A stretch of DNA of 64,000 nucleotides from Saprospiraceae bacterium. GTDB lineage: Bacteria > Bacteroidota > Bacteroidia > Chitinophagales > Saprospiraceae. Made by a program: the position numbers and the translations under genes. Positions within the stretch are counted from its first letter, which is position 1. Each line of letters starts with the position of its first letter. The stretch spans positions 1 to 64,000 of the forward strand of contig JANWVR010000073.1 in the NCBI GenBank assembly GCA_025056735.1. The letters are read 5' to 3'. The notes under the pieces are model-generated. The model made no database searches and had not been told where the DNA came from. It saw only the letters and a list, made by a program, of their open reading frames with translations. Positions 25,225 through 34,708 of this stretch are shown here, in pieces.

Positions 25225-26463
25225 TTAAATTAAATCGCGCAAGACGATGGTTTTTTTTAGCCGCTCTTCGCCGCGTTGGATGGTCAAGCGGATTTTTTTG
25301 CCGGGTTTTCGCTGGAAGATGTTCATCACATCGCTCAGCGTGTAGAAATGGGCAGGCGTGCTTCCGATGCGTACAATCTGGTCGCCGGGGCGGATGTCGG
25401 CTTCGGCGGCAGGCGAGTTGTCCAGCACGTGTTGCACGATGAAGTCGCTCAAGCGCGGGCCATGTGCCAGCACGACCATGCCGCTGCGGTCATAGACGTA
25501 GGTGTCGCGGAAATAGCGAGCGGGTTTGAGCCAAATCTGGCCGCCATAGTAATCCAAGATGAGGTGAAAGCGATGGAGCAGTGCGTTTCCAATCAGGCCA
25601 TCGCGTTGGTTGAGGTACTCTAAGTTTCGAGTAGTATCCAGCTCTTGAAAGTAGGTAATAACCCCCGTTTGGGTGAGTTCTCCCAAGCTGAGTTGATGAA
25701 TGCGCCCGGTGAAGCCGTGTAAATAGCCGCCCAATCCGTGGCCGATGCTGGTGGGAATTACCCTCTCTGGAGGGCGCACCAGGGGGTGTGCATTGCTGAA
25801 CATCAGCAGAGGCATGCCTGCTCCGGTATCTACAAGGAGTTTAACTGACGCGGCCACATCGGGGGTGGGACGTAGGGTGGTGCGCAGGTACATTTTATTG
25901 CGCGCGATTTCGACGGGTATAGAGATATAGCCGCGCTCCTTCAGCTGAAACGACTCGCGTTCGTGCAGCGTGAGCACCTGCCGGTCGTAGTTGATTTGGA
26001 TGATAAAACGCGAGAAAGCGTGAGCAGAAAGAATGCCGTGGACGGGAATGCCAGTAAATTCCTCGAAGCGCAAGTAATCTTCCTGGAGTACTAAGACGTC
26101 TTCGCTTTCAGAATAGGCTTTTCCTGGAATGTCGAAGCGTACGCGCCGCACTAAGTGAGCGATGAGTACCGAGTGCAAGTCAGAGCCTGCAATCCTGAAT
26201 TCGCGTTCGTAGCGCATTCCGAGCAAGTCGGTTATTTCACGCTTGGTGATAATGGTGTGTTCAGCGCCAGTATCGAAAATAAATTTGAGCGGTAACACTC
26301 CACCAAAGCGCACTGACAGGATGATGAAGTTGTTAGCGTACTCGAAGGGAATTTCAACACTCTTGCTGTTGCCCACTAAAACGTAACCGAACTGCGCCTG
26401 AGCGCGGTCGGCCATGGCAAGCCAAAGGCATACAGCCCCCCCAATGAGCAGAGCGCGCGACAT
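25225..26463 (-). CDS. Secreted retropepsin-like aspartyl protease with PDZ domain
   Basis: The 412-residue product has a signal peptide (about 1-23), two clan AA aspartyl-protease half-sites (FDTGAEHTII near 65 and LVDTGAGMPLL near 212), and a C-terminal PDZ domain (about 330-410, DNSPAAEADIRPGDQIVRI). Two D-T-G motifs in one chain let a single molecule form the active site that retroviral proteases make by dimerising. The family is common in Bacteroidota, where substrates are mostly unknown. It starts 12 bases after the phytanoyl dioxygenase-like gene, suggesting one transcript. Confidence 0.88.
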   Translation of the reverse strand: MSRALLIGGAVCLWLAMADRAQAQFGYVLVGNSKSVEIPFEYANNFIILSVRFGGVLPLKFIFDTGAEHTIITKREITDLLGMRYEREFRIAGSDLHSVLIAHLVRRVRFDIPGKAYSESEDVLVLQEDYLRFEEFTGIPVHGILSAHAFSRFIIQINYDRQVLTLHERESFQLKERGYISIPVEIARNKMYLRTTLRPTPDVAASVKLLVDTGAGMPLLMFSNAHPLVRPPERVIPTSIGHGLGGYLHGFTGRIHQLSLGELTQTGVITYFQELDTTRNLEYLNQRDGLIGNALLHRFHLILDYYGGQIWLKPARYFRDTYVYDRSGMVVLAHGPRLSDFIVQHVLDNSPAAEADIRPGDQIVRIGSTPAHFYTLSDVMNIFQRKPGKKIRLTIQRGEERLKKTIVLRDLI

Positions 26464-26475
26464 GGTAGCTAAAAT

Positions 26476-27453
26476 TCAGGCTTTGATGATTGCAGGGCGT
26501 TGCGAGATCTCGTGGTAGCAGAATACGCCTTGGGCGTAGTAGTGGCAGACGATGCTGCGGCGCGTAGCACCGGGTCGAGTGATGGGGCTACCGCCGTGCA
26601 GAAGATTCGCGTGCCAGATGAGCACGTCGCCTCGTCGAGCCAAATGGAGTTTTTTGCGCAAGCCGTGTTTTTGAATGAGGGACTCAACGTAGTCCTCGTA
26701 GCGGCGGTTACTCTGGCTGCCTATGGTGAAGCGCGTGTTGCCCGAAGGATAATCTTGAGTGGTAACATACGGCAGGCGATGGCTGCCAGGGTAATAAAAC
26801 AGCGGCCCACTGTCTTCGTTGCAATCTTCTAAGGCTGTCCAGGTGGCAATGAGATAGCCCGGCGGCTCGGTAGTCATGTGGATAGAGTCCGAGTGTGCAC
26901 GCTGCTCGCTGCCCTGTACAAAGCTAAGCGACTGGAAGGGTAGGGCAGGCTTCCCCAACAGGAAGGACAGCAGCTGCAACAGCTCCGAGTTTCGGAAGAA
27001 ACGTTCGTTAGCCAAAGCGCTTTTTTCGTGGATATTAAAAATTTTGCGTCCGGTGTAGTTGAAGCCTATCCGGCCGGCGCTTAACAGGCGGTCTACCTCT
27101 GCGTTAAGGGCATCAGTCTCCTCGGCTGTGTAAAAGCCTTCCAAAATACAATAGCCCTCGCGCACAAACCGACGCGCTTGCTCTTGCCAAGCACTGGGCA
27201 TGCGCCCGAAGTCCGGGTGACTCTCCAACAGTATCAGTGCGTCAGGGCGGTCGAGCCAGGGAAGGTCGGCCCTATCGGCATTCCGAAAGTCAGCGCTGCC
27301 AATAGGCGCCAGTATGCTCTTATGCACGCCCAGTCGCCGGTAATGCTGACGGTTTTGCTTCAAATAGCGGTAATTTAAGACATTATTCAATACATAGACC
27401 GCCTTCAAACTGCGCAAAAAACCGCGGTATCGCTCAAAAAGTCGCTGAAGCAT
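26476..27453 (-). CDS. Phytanoyl-CoA dioxygenase family protein
   Basis: These are Fe(II)/2-oxoglutarate-dependent oxygenases. The 325-residue product has the double-stranded beta-helix with the metal triad visible as HSDSIHM (the H-x-D pair) and the distal histidine in LIWHANLLHGG, followed by the 2-oxoglutarate arginine in the RRSIVCHYY segment. About 75 extra N-terminal residues (MLQRLFERYRGFLRSLK...) are basic and helical, perhaps peripheral to the membrane. Substrate is unknown: the family includes hydroxylases of lipids, amino acids and natural products. A terminator hairpin lies upstream at 27495. Confidence 0.85.
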   Translation of the reverse strand: MLQRLFERYRGFLRSLKAVYVLNNVLNYRYLKQNRQHYRRLGVHKSILAPIGSADFRNADRADLPWLDRPDALILLESHPDFGRMPSAWQEQARRFVREGYCILEGFYTAEETDALNAEVDRLLSAGRIGFNYTGRKIFNIHEKSALANERFFRNSELLQLLSFLLGKPALPFQSLSFVQGSEQRAHSDSIHMTTEPPGYLIATWTALEDCNEDSGPLFYYPGSHRLPYVTTQDYPSGNTRFTIGSQSNRRYEDYVESLIQKHGLRKKLHLARRGDVLIWHANLLHGGSPITRPGATRRSIVCHYYAQGVFCYHEISQRPAIIKA

Positions 27454-27494
27454 GGGACGATGTAGGAAGATCGGTTTTCCTTTGCTAAAACAAA

Positions 27495-27533
27495 GCCGGA
27501 ATGTAAAGGTATGCTTATCCTCTACATTCCGGC
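27495..27533 (-). terminator. Hairpin terminator after the response regulator
   Basis: GCCGGAATGTA (27495-27505) pairs perfectly with TACATTCCGGC (27523-27533) over 11 bp with a 17-base loop. On the minus strand it is followed by TTTGTTTTA, so it fits a terminator for the response regulator gene ending at 27561. Confidence 0.68.
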
Positions 27534-27560
27534 GAAAGGTTGTGCGCGGGCTTTTTGGGT

Positions 27561-28286
27561 TTACGCCATGTCGCGCACTAATAACTGAAAGCCGTTGCCA
27601 TGGATGTTTATAATTTCAATGGCTGGGTCTTTTGACAAGTATTTGCGTAGTTTAGTTACAAATACGTCCATGGAGCGAGCCGTAAAATAGTTGTCTTCGC
27701 GCCAGATTTTCAGGAGTGCTTCCGAGCGCGGCATGACATCGTTGAGGTATTTGCAAAACAGGCGCAGCAATTCCGACTCCTTTGGGCTGAGCTTCCACTG
27801 ATTCTCCTCGCCCGGCAGAGCATCGGTGTAGGTCAGGATGCGGAGCGGGTAATTAAAGTGGTATTTGCCGATGATGAATTCCTTTTGCTCATCGCGCGGG
27901 TCAGGTGCTTTGCGCGTGCGCTTGAGCACAGCCTGGATGCGCAGGAGCAACTCCTCTGAGTTGAATGGCTTAACGATGTAGTCGTCGGCGCCGATTTTGA
28001 AGCCGTGCAGTACATCCTCTTTGAGCGCCTTAGCCGTCAAGAAAATGATGGGCGTTTCGCGATTGCGTCCGCGGATTTCCTGTGCTAGCGTGAAGCCGTC
28101 CTTGCGCGGCATCATCACATCCAACACACATAGGTCGTAATCGTCTTTTTTGAAGCGTTCCCATCCGACCATGCCGTCCACGGCTAAGTGTACCTCGTAG
28201 CCGTTCATTTCTAAGTAAGACCGAAGGACGTCGCCAAAGTTCAGGTCGTCTTCCACGAGCAGGATTTTGTACTTTACGTCTGACAT
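27561..28286 (-). CDS. OmpR/PhoB-family response regulator
   Basis: The 241-residue product has a receiver domain (about 6-120) with the acidic pair EDD near 16-18, the phospho-acceptor aspartate in CVLDVMMPRKDG and the conserved lysine in YIVKPFNSEEL. It ends in an OmpR-type winged helix (about 140-238, LSPKESELLRLFCKYLNDVMPRSEAL). No histidine kinase is encoded beside it, so it is an orphan here, as RprY-like regulators of Bacteroidota often are. Promoter elements upstream are not clear. Targets are unknown. Confidence 0.93.
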   Translation of the reverse strand: MSDVKYKILLVEDDLNFGDVLRSYLEMNGYEVHLAVDGMVGWERFKKDDYDLCVLDVMMPRKDGFTLAQEIRGRNRETPIIFLTAKALKEDVLHGFKIGADDYIVKPFNSEELLLRIQAVLKRTRKAPDPRDEQKEFIIGKYHFNYPLRILTYTDALPGEENQWKLSPKESELLRLFCKYLNDVMPRSEALLKIWREDNYFTARSMDVFVTKLRKYLSKDPAIEIINIHGNGFQLLVRDMA

Positions 28287-28464
28287 AGAGAACCGGTTTG
28301 TTGCTTGTTATTGGCGTTTTTAAATAGGTGAAAGGCGATTAAAATTCAACATTGCAACGTTCAGGCGCTATAACGCACGTCCTTTTGGATACAGTATCTG
28401 TAACAAGCGCTTCCTTCGCACATCTTTAGCAAAGCCGCGGAGTCGTCGTACTTTAGCGCCCACT

Positions 28465-30450
28465 ATGGCAAAACCTCCGCGCAAATCCACGGCCCGTTCG
28501 AGGGCCGCCTCAATGGCGGCAAACGTTTCGCCGCCCCCTACGGCCGCGCCTATCCCGGCTTTTTTCCAGAATACAACCCTGCAGAGCTTTCTGCTTTTTG
28601 TCTTTGCTCTATTGCTATATGCTAACACGCTGACACACGGCTTCGTTCAAGACGACGCCATTGTTATCACCGATAACATGTTTACAACGCAGGGCGTCGA
28701 AGGCATTCGAGGCATCTTGACGAAAGACACGTTTTTTGGTTTTTTTAAAGTAGAGGGCAAAGAGACGTTGGTTTCGGGTGGCCGCTATCGTCCGCTGACG
28801 TTGGTGGTGTTTGCGCTCATATATGAATTCTTTGGTGCGCAACCGTTTGTCTATCATTTGCTGACGGTGCTGCTGTATGCGGCCACGTGTGTGCTGTTGT
28901 ACCGGGTGCTGCTGTTGTTGCTGCGTGGCTGGGAGGCCGGGCGCGCGCAGGCGTCTTTGGTTGCCTGGATAGCGGCCCTGTTGTTTGCGGCGCACCCCAT
29001 TCACACAGAGGTAGTGGCCAACATCAAAGGCTGCGACGAGATTGTGGCCTTGTTAGGCAGCCTGGGGGCACTCTGGCTGACGGTGCGATACGCCGATACA
29101 GGCCATTTTCTATGGGCTTCTTTAGCAGGTATCGTGTTTTTCCTTGCCTGTCTTTCCAAGGAAAATTCTGCCACCTTTGTTGCTGTCATTCCGCTGGCGC
29201 TGTGGTACTTCCGTAGGCTGAGTCTGGGGGCAGCCGCGCGGGCAACGCTGCCAGTATGGGTAGGTTTTGCTGTGTTTTTCGTCTTGCGCGGGGCTATTCT
29301 GAACTGGAAGTTTGGCGGCACGCCCTTAGAGCTGATGAACAACCCGTTCCTCAAGATTGAGGGCGACCGCTGGGTGCCGTTTACGGCGGCGGAGAAATTA
29401 GCCACCATTTTATTCACGTTGGGCAAATACGTGCAGCTGCTTGTGTGGCCGCATCCGCTGACGCACGACTACTACCCGCGTTTTATCGGTATCAAAACGT
29501 TTGCCAATGCGGGCGTTTTAGGCAGTGGACTGCTGTATGGCCTGCTGGTTGTTCTGGCCATTCGAGGTCTGCGCCAACGCGAGCCGGCGAGTTTCGGCAT
29601 TTGGTTTTATTTGTTGACCATCAGCATTGTATCCAATTTGGTGTTCCCTATCGGCACTAACATGGGCGAGCGCTTCGCCTTCATGCCGTCGGTGGGCTTT
29701 TGCCTGTCGGCTGCCGTCTTGCTGACGCACTTGCCGGGCTGGAAAGCGACTTTGGGCGTGGCGCTTGGGGGAGCGGCTGTTTTTTCTGTGCTTACGCTGT
29801 TGCGCAATCCGGTGTGGGAAAGCAACGAACGGCTGTTTTTCACTGATGCCAAAACGTCAGTCAACAGCGCCAAAATCAACAATGCCTGCAGCGGCGTATT
29901 GTTTGAAAAAGCACAAGCCGAAAAGGATTCACTCCGGCGCGAGGCGCTGTTCCGTCAGTCGCTTGAGTACGCCAATCGGGCGCTAAGCATTTACCCCAAC
30001 TACAAAGACGCCGTCATGACGCGAGCTGGCTGCCGGTTTTATCTGAAGGATTACGATGGCGCAGTGGAGGACTACCGCTTAGCCGTGATGCTATCCAATC
30101 AGGACGAACGTGTGCGCACCAATTTAGCGCTGGCGCTGCGCGAAACGGGAAAATACTACGGCGAAAAGCGCGGCGATCTGGCCAAGGCGGAGCGGTGCCT
30201 GCGCGAGTCCTGGCAAATTAATCCGAAAGACCCTGAAACTGCGCGGTTGCTGGGTGTGGCCTATGGCGTACAGGAGCGGGCGCAAGAAGCGCTCCCATGG
30301 TTTCAGAAAGCGGTGGAAATGGCGCCTGATAATCCCAGCTACCTGTTCGATTTGGGCACGGCTTATTATCTTGCTGGTGATAAGGTGAAGGGCGAAGCCT
30401 ATCGGAAACGCGCCGTGGAACTTGATCCGAGTGTGGTCAAGCAAAAGTGA
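28465..30450 (+). CDS. GT-C fold membrane glycosyltransferase-like protein with C-terminal TPRs (TMTC-like)
   Basis: The 661-residue product has a charged N-terminus (about 1-35), about ten membrane segments (about 45-450) and a C-terminal tetratricopeptide region (about 470-655). After the first membrane helix is TLTHGFVQDDAIVITDN. The D-D pair in the first periplasmic loop is the acceptor/metal motif of GT-C enzymes such as protein O-mannosyltransferases. The layout matches TMTC-type O-mannosyltransferases. Together with the DUF2723 protein 0.7 kb downstream, this may be part of the general protein O-glycosylation of Bacteroidota. Specific donor and acceptor are unknown. Confidence 0.82.
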   Translation: MAKPPRKSTARSRAASMAANVSPPPTAAPIPAFFQNTTLQSFLLFVFALLLYANTLTHGFVQDDAIVITDNMFTTQGVEGIRGILTKDTFFGFFKVEGKETLVSGGRYRPLTLVVFALIYEFFGAQPFVYHLLTVLLYAATCVLLYRVLLLLLRGWEAGRAQASLVAWIAALLFAAHPIHTEVVANIKGCDEIVALLGSLGALWLTVRYADTGHFLWASLAGIVFFLACLSKENSATFVAVIPLALWYFRRLSLGAAARATLPVWVGFAVFFVLRGAILNWKFGGTPLELMNNPFLKIEGDRWVPFTAAEKLATILFTLGKYVQLLVWPHPLTHDYYPRFIGIKTFANAGVLGSGLLYGLLVVLAIRGLRQREPASFGIWFYLLTISIVSNLVFPIGTNMGERFAFMPSVGFCLSAAVLLTHLPGWKATLGVALGGAAVFSVLTLLRNPVWESNERLFFTDAKTSVNSAKINNACSGVLFEKAQAEKDSLRREALFRQSLEYANRALSIYPNYKDAVMTRAGCRFYLKDYDGAVEDYRLAVMLSNQDERVRTNLALALRETGKYYGEKRGDLAKAERCLRESWQINPKDPETARLLGVAYGVQERAQEALPWFQKAVEMAPDNPSYLFDLGTAYYLAGDKVKGEAYRKRAVELDPSVVKQK

Positions 30451-30495
30451 CCGTCTATTCGCAAGCCGTATAGAATTGCCGCAGCAGCATTTTTT

Positions 30496-30503
30496 TACCT
30501 TTG
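30496..30503 (+). promoter_or_regulatory. -7 promoter box of the OmpH-like gene (TACCTTTG)
   Basis: A full TAnnTTTG match 79 bases before ATG 30583, preceded by a T run. Confidence 0.58.
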
Positions 30504-30582
30504 CCGCGCCAAAAAATGCCCTGCCTTCGTTTCATAGGCCATTTAACTGACTTTTATGTTTTTCTTTCAAGCAACTGCACAC

Positions 30583-31098
30583 ATGTATCGTTTCACTTTT
30601 TTGCTCCTTTTTTCCATGTTGCTGTCGGCCGTACCAGCCGATGCCCAAACTTACAAGTACGGTCATATCAACTTAGGAAACCTGTTGGAAGAACTGCCCC
30701 AAACGGCTGAAGCAGAGGCAAAACTGCGCATTATTGCCGATAGTCTCAACCGCAGGGACAGCCTTATGACGGCGGCATTTCAGGCCGCTTATCTGAAACT
30801 CAAGAAGGAATACGACGAGGGCATGCTCACGCCCATCCAGGTGCAGCAGCGCCAGTCAGAGCTGGAGAAGCAGCGCGATGAAATCCAGAACTTCGAGGAG
30901 GAGGCGCAGCGCTTGATAGAGGCTAAGCGCGCTGAGCTGTTGGAGCCAATTGTCAAGCGCGTCAACGAGGCCATTCAGGCCGTAGCCAAGCGCGAAGGTT
31001 ATGCCATGATCTTTGATATCGGCTCGGGCGCCTTGCTATTTGCCATCGAAACCATTGATATTACAGCCTTAGTGCGCAAAGAACTAGGGCTGCAGTAG
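30583..31098 (+). CDS. OmpH/Skp family periplasmic chaperone
   Basis: Skp-type chaperones hold unfolded outer-membrane proteins in the periplasm. The 171-residue product starts at ATG 30583 with a signal peptide ending near VPADAQ. It then has the family pattern KYGHINLGNLLEELP, a long charged coiled-coil helix region (about 45-135, rich in K, E, Q and R) and the closing strand EGYAMIFDIGSGALLFA. An upstream in-frame start at 30556 would only add nine residues before the signal and is less likely. It stands alone between two GT-C membrane proteins rather than next to bamA as in many relatives. Confidence 0.88.
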   Translation: MYRFTFLLLFSMLLSAVPADAQTYKYGHINLGNLLEELPQTAEAEAKLRIIADSLNRRDSLMTAAFQAAYLKLKKEYDEGMLTPIQVQQRQSELEKQRDEIQNFEEEAQRLIEAKRAELLEPIVKRVNEAIQAVAKREGYAMIFDIGSGALLFAIETIDITALVRKELGLQ

Positions 31099-31205
31099 AC
31101 GCATTTGAACATTAGCAGGCCATTTTTTAAAAATAAAAGCAAAAAACGGCGCGAGGCGTCTCTTGCGCAGACCCAAGTAGGGTGAGATAATCTTCCTTTT
31201 TTCGC

Positions 31206-34200
31206 ATGAGTATTTCATATCAAACGCTGAATAATTGGACGGGCTGGTTGGTGTTTGCTGCCACAGCCTTAGTGTTGGGCGCGTCGGTAGAGCCCACGGG
31301 CAGCCTATGGGATTGCGGTGAGTTCATTGCTGGGGCCTATAAATTGCAAGTAGTGCATCCGCCAGGGGCACCCATTTTCTTGCTCGTCGGGCGACTGTTT
31401 GCCTGGGTGGCCGATACGCTGTCGGACAATCCGTCGGACATTGCCTATGCGGTCAACCTGCTGTCGGCGTTGTGCACGGCTTTTGCTGCCATGTTTATCG
31501 CCTGGAGCACGACCATCCTGGCGCGTCTGGCGTTGGTAGGACGCGAGAGCCAACCTACGGGCGCGCAGACGGTGGCCATTTTGGGTTCGGGCATTGTAGC
31601 AGGGCTTTGCACGGCCTTCGCTACCTCTGTGTGGTTTTCCGCAGTGGAAGGGGAGGTATATGCCATGTCCACGTTTTTTACGTGCCTGACGCTTTGGGCC
31701 ACGCTGAAGTGGTATCAGCTGCCCGATACAGTGGAGGCCGATCGGTGGTTGGTGTTTGCTTTTTACAGCATTGCGCTCTCGATTGGAGTGCACTTGCTTA
31801 GCTTGCTGACTTTGCCGGCGCTGGCGCTGTTTTATTATTTTAAAAAGACTGTCCGTCCAACTTTTTGGGGAGCTGTTGGAGCTGCTTTTGTAGGCGTGAT
31901 TTTTATCTATGCCATTCAAAAATTCATCATTGCCGGCATTCCAGCGCTTTGGGCGACGTTCGACCGGGTGTTTGTCAACGGTTTTGGCCTGCCGTTCCAC
32001 AGCGGCTTAGTAATGGTGGCGATAGTATTTGGCGGGTTGATTTATCTGGGTTTGCGTTATGCGCGACAGACCCAAAACAGCTTGTTGCAGCGACTTACGG
32101 TCATGATTGGCGTCGTGGTAATTGCTTACATGGCCTATGGCATGGTGGTACTGCGCGCCAATGCTAACCCGCCTATCAATATGAATGACCCATCGGACGC
32201 CATGCGCTTGCTGCCATACCTCAACCGCGAGCAGTACGGTGAGCGTCCATTGCTGCGTGGGCCACACTTCGACGCCAAACCTATTGGCATCAAAAGTGTG
32301 CCGCGCTACGGCCGCGTGGGCGACCGCTACGAGATCGTGGACGAGAAGATGGACTATGAGTACGCGCCAGGAAGCCAGACATTCTTCCCACGCATGGGCG
32401 ATTACTCGCAAGGGCGCCCACAGCTGTACCGCCAGTGGATCAACAAGCCCTCTGGAGAGCCGGGCTTCGTGGATAACCTCAAGTTCTTCTTCCGCTATCA
32501 GCTCAACTGGATGTATCTGCGCTACTTCTTGTGGAATTTTGTCGGACGGCAAAACGGAGAGCAAGGTTTGTACTCGTGGGACCCGACTTCGGGCAATTGG
32601 ATTAGCGGTATTGACTTTTTAGACAAAAATCGCATCGGGAGTGTGCGCGACATGCCCGATCACATGAGAAACAATCCTGCGCGAAACACCTATTATTTCA
32701 TACCGCTTTTATTGGGACTGATTGGACTCTTCTTCCACTACAAACGCCGTCCGCGTGATTTCGCTGCGCTCATGATGTTGTTTCTCATCACAGGCGTGGG
32801 TATTATTGTGTATTCTAATCAGCCGCCCAACGAGCCGCGCGAACGCGATTACGTGTTGGTAGGCTCCATCTTTACCTTCGCTATCTGGATTGGGCTGGCC
32901 GTAGCCGCCCTTTACGAACGCCTTACGGAGACGCTGAAGTTGCCCGGCGTTCCTGCGGCAACACTGGCTTTGGGAGTATCCCTGTCAGCGCCTTTGCTGA
33001 TGGTTACGCAAAATTGGGACGACCACAGCCGCGCCAACCACTACGCTGCACGCGACTACGCCAGCAACTTCCTCAACTCCTGCGCGCCCAACGCTATTAT
33101 CTTCACATATGGCGACAACGACACCTATCCGCTGTGGTATTGCCAGGAAGTGGAGGGCATCCGCACCGACGTGCGCGTAGTCAACCTCTCGCTGATTGCT
33201 GTGGATTGGTACATCGAGCAACTTCGCCGCAAGGTCAACGACTCGCCTCCGATTGACATGATCATTCCGCAAGAGCAACTGCGCGGCTACAAGCGCGTGC
33301 AAGTGCCATTCTTTAATCCGCGTGGCGACAATCCTGAAATGACGCTGATCGACCTGCTCAAGTTCATCGGCGAAGACCACCCGGTGCCGGCACAAGGCGG
33401 GCGCGATTTCGACTCTTATGTGCCCACGAATCGCGTCGTCATACCGATAGACAAGCAGGCCATGATTGCCAATGGCTTGCTCGATCCTAACGAGCCTAAC
33501 GTGGTGGACACTATTCGCTTTAGCCTCGGTGATCGCTCTTATCTCATCAAGGACGACCTGGCCATCCTCAACGTCATTGCGGCTAATCTGCACAAACGCC
33601 CCATCTACTGGGCCGTTACCGTGCGTGATGATAAAATCCTGGGTCTCAACAATTTCCTTCAGTTGGAAGGTTTGGCATTGCGCTTAGTGCCCATCGCGTC
33701 GCGCGGCGAAGGCGGCGCTTTTGGCAGCATTATTGGCAGTGGGCGCGTGGCTACCGATATCGCCTACGATAACGTGATGAACAAATGGCGCTGGGGCAAC
33801 TTCGATAAGGAGTGCACCTACGTCAACCGCGCCTATATGCCCAGCCTGCAGACTATGCGCGTTGCTATGATTCGACTGGCACGCAACCTGGTGCTCGAAG
33901 GCAAAAAGGATAAGGCTGAAGCGCTGGCCGACCGCTACTTCGAGGTCTTCCCGGAATGCAACTTCCCTTACGACCAGCTTGCCGCTTACATGGCCGACAT
34001 TTATGCGCGCGTGGGCAACAAAGAAAAAGCCACCGAAAAAATACGCGCCATCGCTCAAACACAGGAAGGCATCTTGCGCTTCATCAACGCCCAACCCGAG
34101 CACATTAAAAATGGTTACGAGCAAGACTTCCGCTTTGCTGCCAGCACGGGTCAGACGCTGATGACCATCGCGCAATCCATGCAGGACACAGCGCTTGTGG

Positions 34201-34274
34201 GAGAACTGTCCAAAAAGTTCGAGTCATATTTACCGGGACTTTCGGAGTTTATGACACCGCCCCCCACGGAGTAA
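31206..34274 (+). CDS. DUF2723 membrane protein, probable GT-C protein glycosyltransferase
   Basis: The 1022-residue product begins with the DUF2723 block (about 8-170). This has SVEPTGSLWDCGEFIAGAYKL and VHPPGAPIFLLVGR, followed by about twelve membrane helices (to about 600) and a large soluble C-terminal part (about 600-1020) that starts near WDDHSRANHYAARDYA and includes helical repeat-like segments. DUF2723 proteins are widespread in Bacteroidota and have been linked to protein O-mannosylation through GT-C similarity. The acidic residues in the first loop (E and D of EPTGSLWDCGE) fit that. It is 107 bases after the OmpH-like gene and 8 bases before ruvX, suggesting read-through. Confidence 0.88.
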   Translation: MSISYQTLNNWTGWLVFAATALVLGASVEPTGSLWDCGEFIAGAYKLQVVHPPGAPIFLLVGRLFAWVADTLSDNPSDIAYAVNLLSALCTAFAAMFIAWSTTILARLALVGRESQPTGAQTVAILGSGIVAGLCTAFATSVWFSAVEGEVYAMSTFFTCLTLWATLKWYQLPDTVEADRWLVFAFYSIALSIGVHLLSLLTLPALALFYYFKKTVRPTFWGAVGAAFVGVIFIYAIQKFIIAGIPALWATFDRVFVNGFGLPFHSGLVMVAIVFGGLIYLGLRYARQTQNSLLQRLTVMIGVVVIAYMAYGMVVLRANANPPINMNDPSDAMRLLPYLNREQYGERPLLRGPHFDAKPIGIKSVPRYGRVGDRYEIVDEKMDYEYAPGSQTFFPRMGDYSQGRPQLYRQWINKPSGEPGFVDNLKFFFRYQLNWMYLRYFLWNFVGRQNGEQGLYSWDPTSGNWISGIDFLDKNRIGSVRDMPDHMRNNPARNTYYFIPLLLGLIGLFFHYKRRPRDFAALMMLFLITGVGIIVYSNQPPNEPRERDYVLVGSIFTFAIWIGLAVAALYERLTETLKLPGVPAATLALGVSLSAPLLMVTQNWDDHSRANHYAARDYASNFLNSCAPNAIIFTYGDNDTYPLWYCQEVEGIRTDVRVVNLSLIAVDWYIEQLRRKVNDSPPIDMIIPQEQLRGYKRVQVPFFNPRGDNPEMTLIDLLKFIGEDHPVPAQGGRDFDSYVPTNRVVIPIDKQAMIANGLLDPNEPNVVDTIRFSLGDRSYLIKDDLAILNVIAANLHKRPIYWAVTVRDDKILGLNNFLQLEGLALRLVPIASRGEGGAFGSIIGSGRVATDIAYDNVMNKWRWGNFDKECTYVNRAYMPSLQTMRVAMIRLARNLVLEGKKDKAEALADRYFEVFPECNFPYDQLAAYMADIYARVGNKEKATEKIRAIAQTQEGILRFINAQPEHIKNGYEQDFRFAASTGQTLMTIAQSMQDTALVGELSKKFESYLPGLSEFMTPPPTE

Positions 34275-34282
34275 AAGAGGCT

Positions 34283-34708
34283 ATGGGCCGCGTTGTTGCT
34301 ATTGATTTTGGGCTGAAGCGCACGGGGATCGCTGTTACGGACCCGTTGAAAATCATTGCCAGCGCACTGACGACTGTGCCTACTGCGGAGGTACTGCCTT
34401 TTTTGAAAAAATACTGTGCCGAAGAACCCGTAGAGTGTTTTGTCGTCGGCCTTCCCCTATACCCGGACGGAAACCCCGCGCAAATTGCCGCGCAGGCCGA
34501 TGCGTTTGCCCAACAATTGCGCAAACAATTCCCAGACAAGCCCGTTTTTCGACAGGACGAGCGTTACACCTCCAAAGAGGCTAAGCAAGTCATCCTGCAA
34601 AGCGGCGCCAAAAAGCAGAAAAGACGCGATAAAACGCTTGTGGACAAAGTAGCCGCAGCGCTTATTCTTGAACAATTCATGCAAGAGCATTACTGGAAGA
34701 CGTTATGA
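34283..34708 (+). CDS. ruvX: RuvX/YqgF pre-16S rRNA nuclease-like protein
   Basis: YqgF/RuvX is an RNase H-fold nuclease that matures the 5' end of 16S rRNA. The 141-residue product has the start GRVVAIDFGLKRTGIAVTDP with the first catalytic aspartate, VVGLPLYPDGNPAQ, then QDERYTSKEA and the final DKVAAALILEQFM with the last catalytic aspartate. Its stop overlaps the start of def by the ATGA arrangement (34705-34708), so the two are translationally coupled. The DUF2723 gene ends 8 bases upstream. Confidence 0.94.
   Translation: MGRVVAIDFGLKRTGIAVTDPLKIIASALTTVPTAEVLPFLKKYCAEEPVECFVVGLPLYPDGNPAQIAAQADAFAQQLRKQFPDKPVFRQDERYTSKEAKQVILQSGAKKQKRRDKTLVDKVAAALILEQFMQEHYWKTL

Noticed and set aside
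16139-27552. Shared 13-mer GTTGTGCGCGGGC near 16.14 kb and 27.54 kb
   Set aside because: One copy is part of a terminator stem and the other is not paired. A 13-base match by chance is not remarkable.
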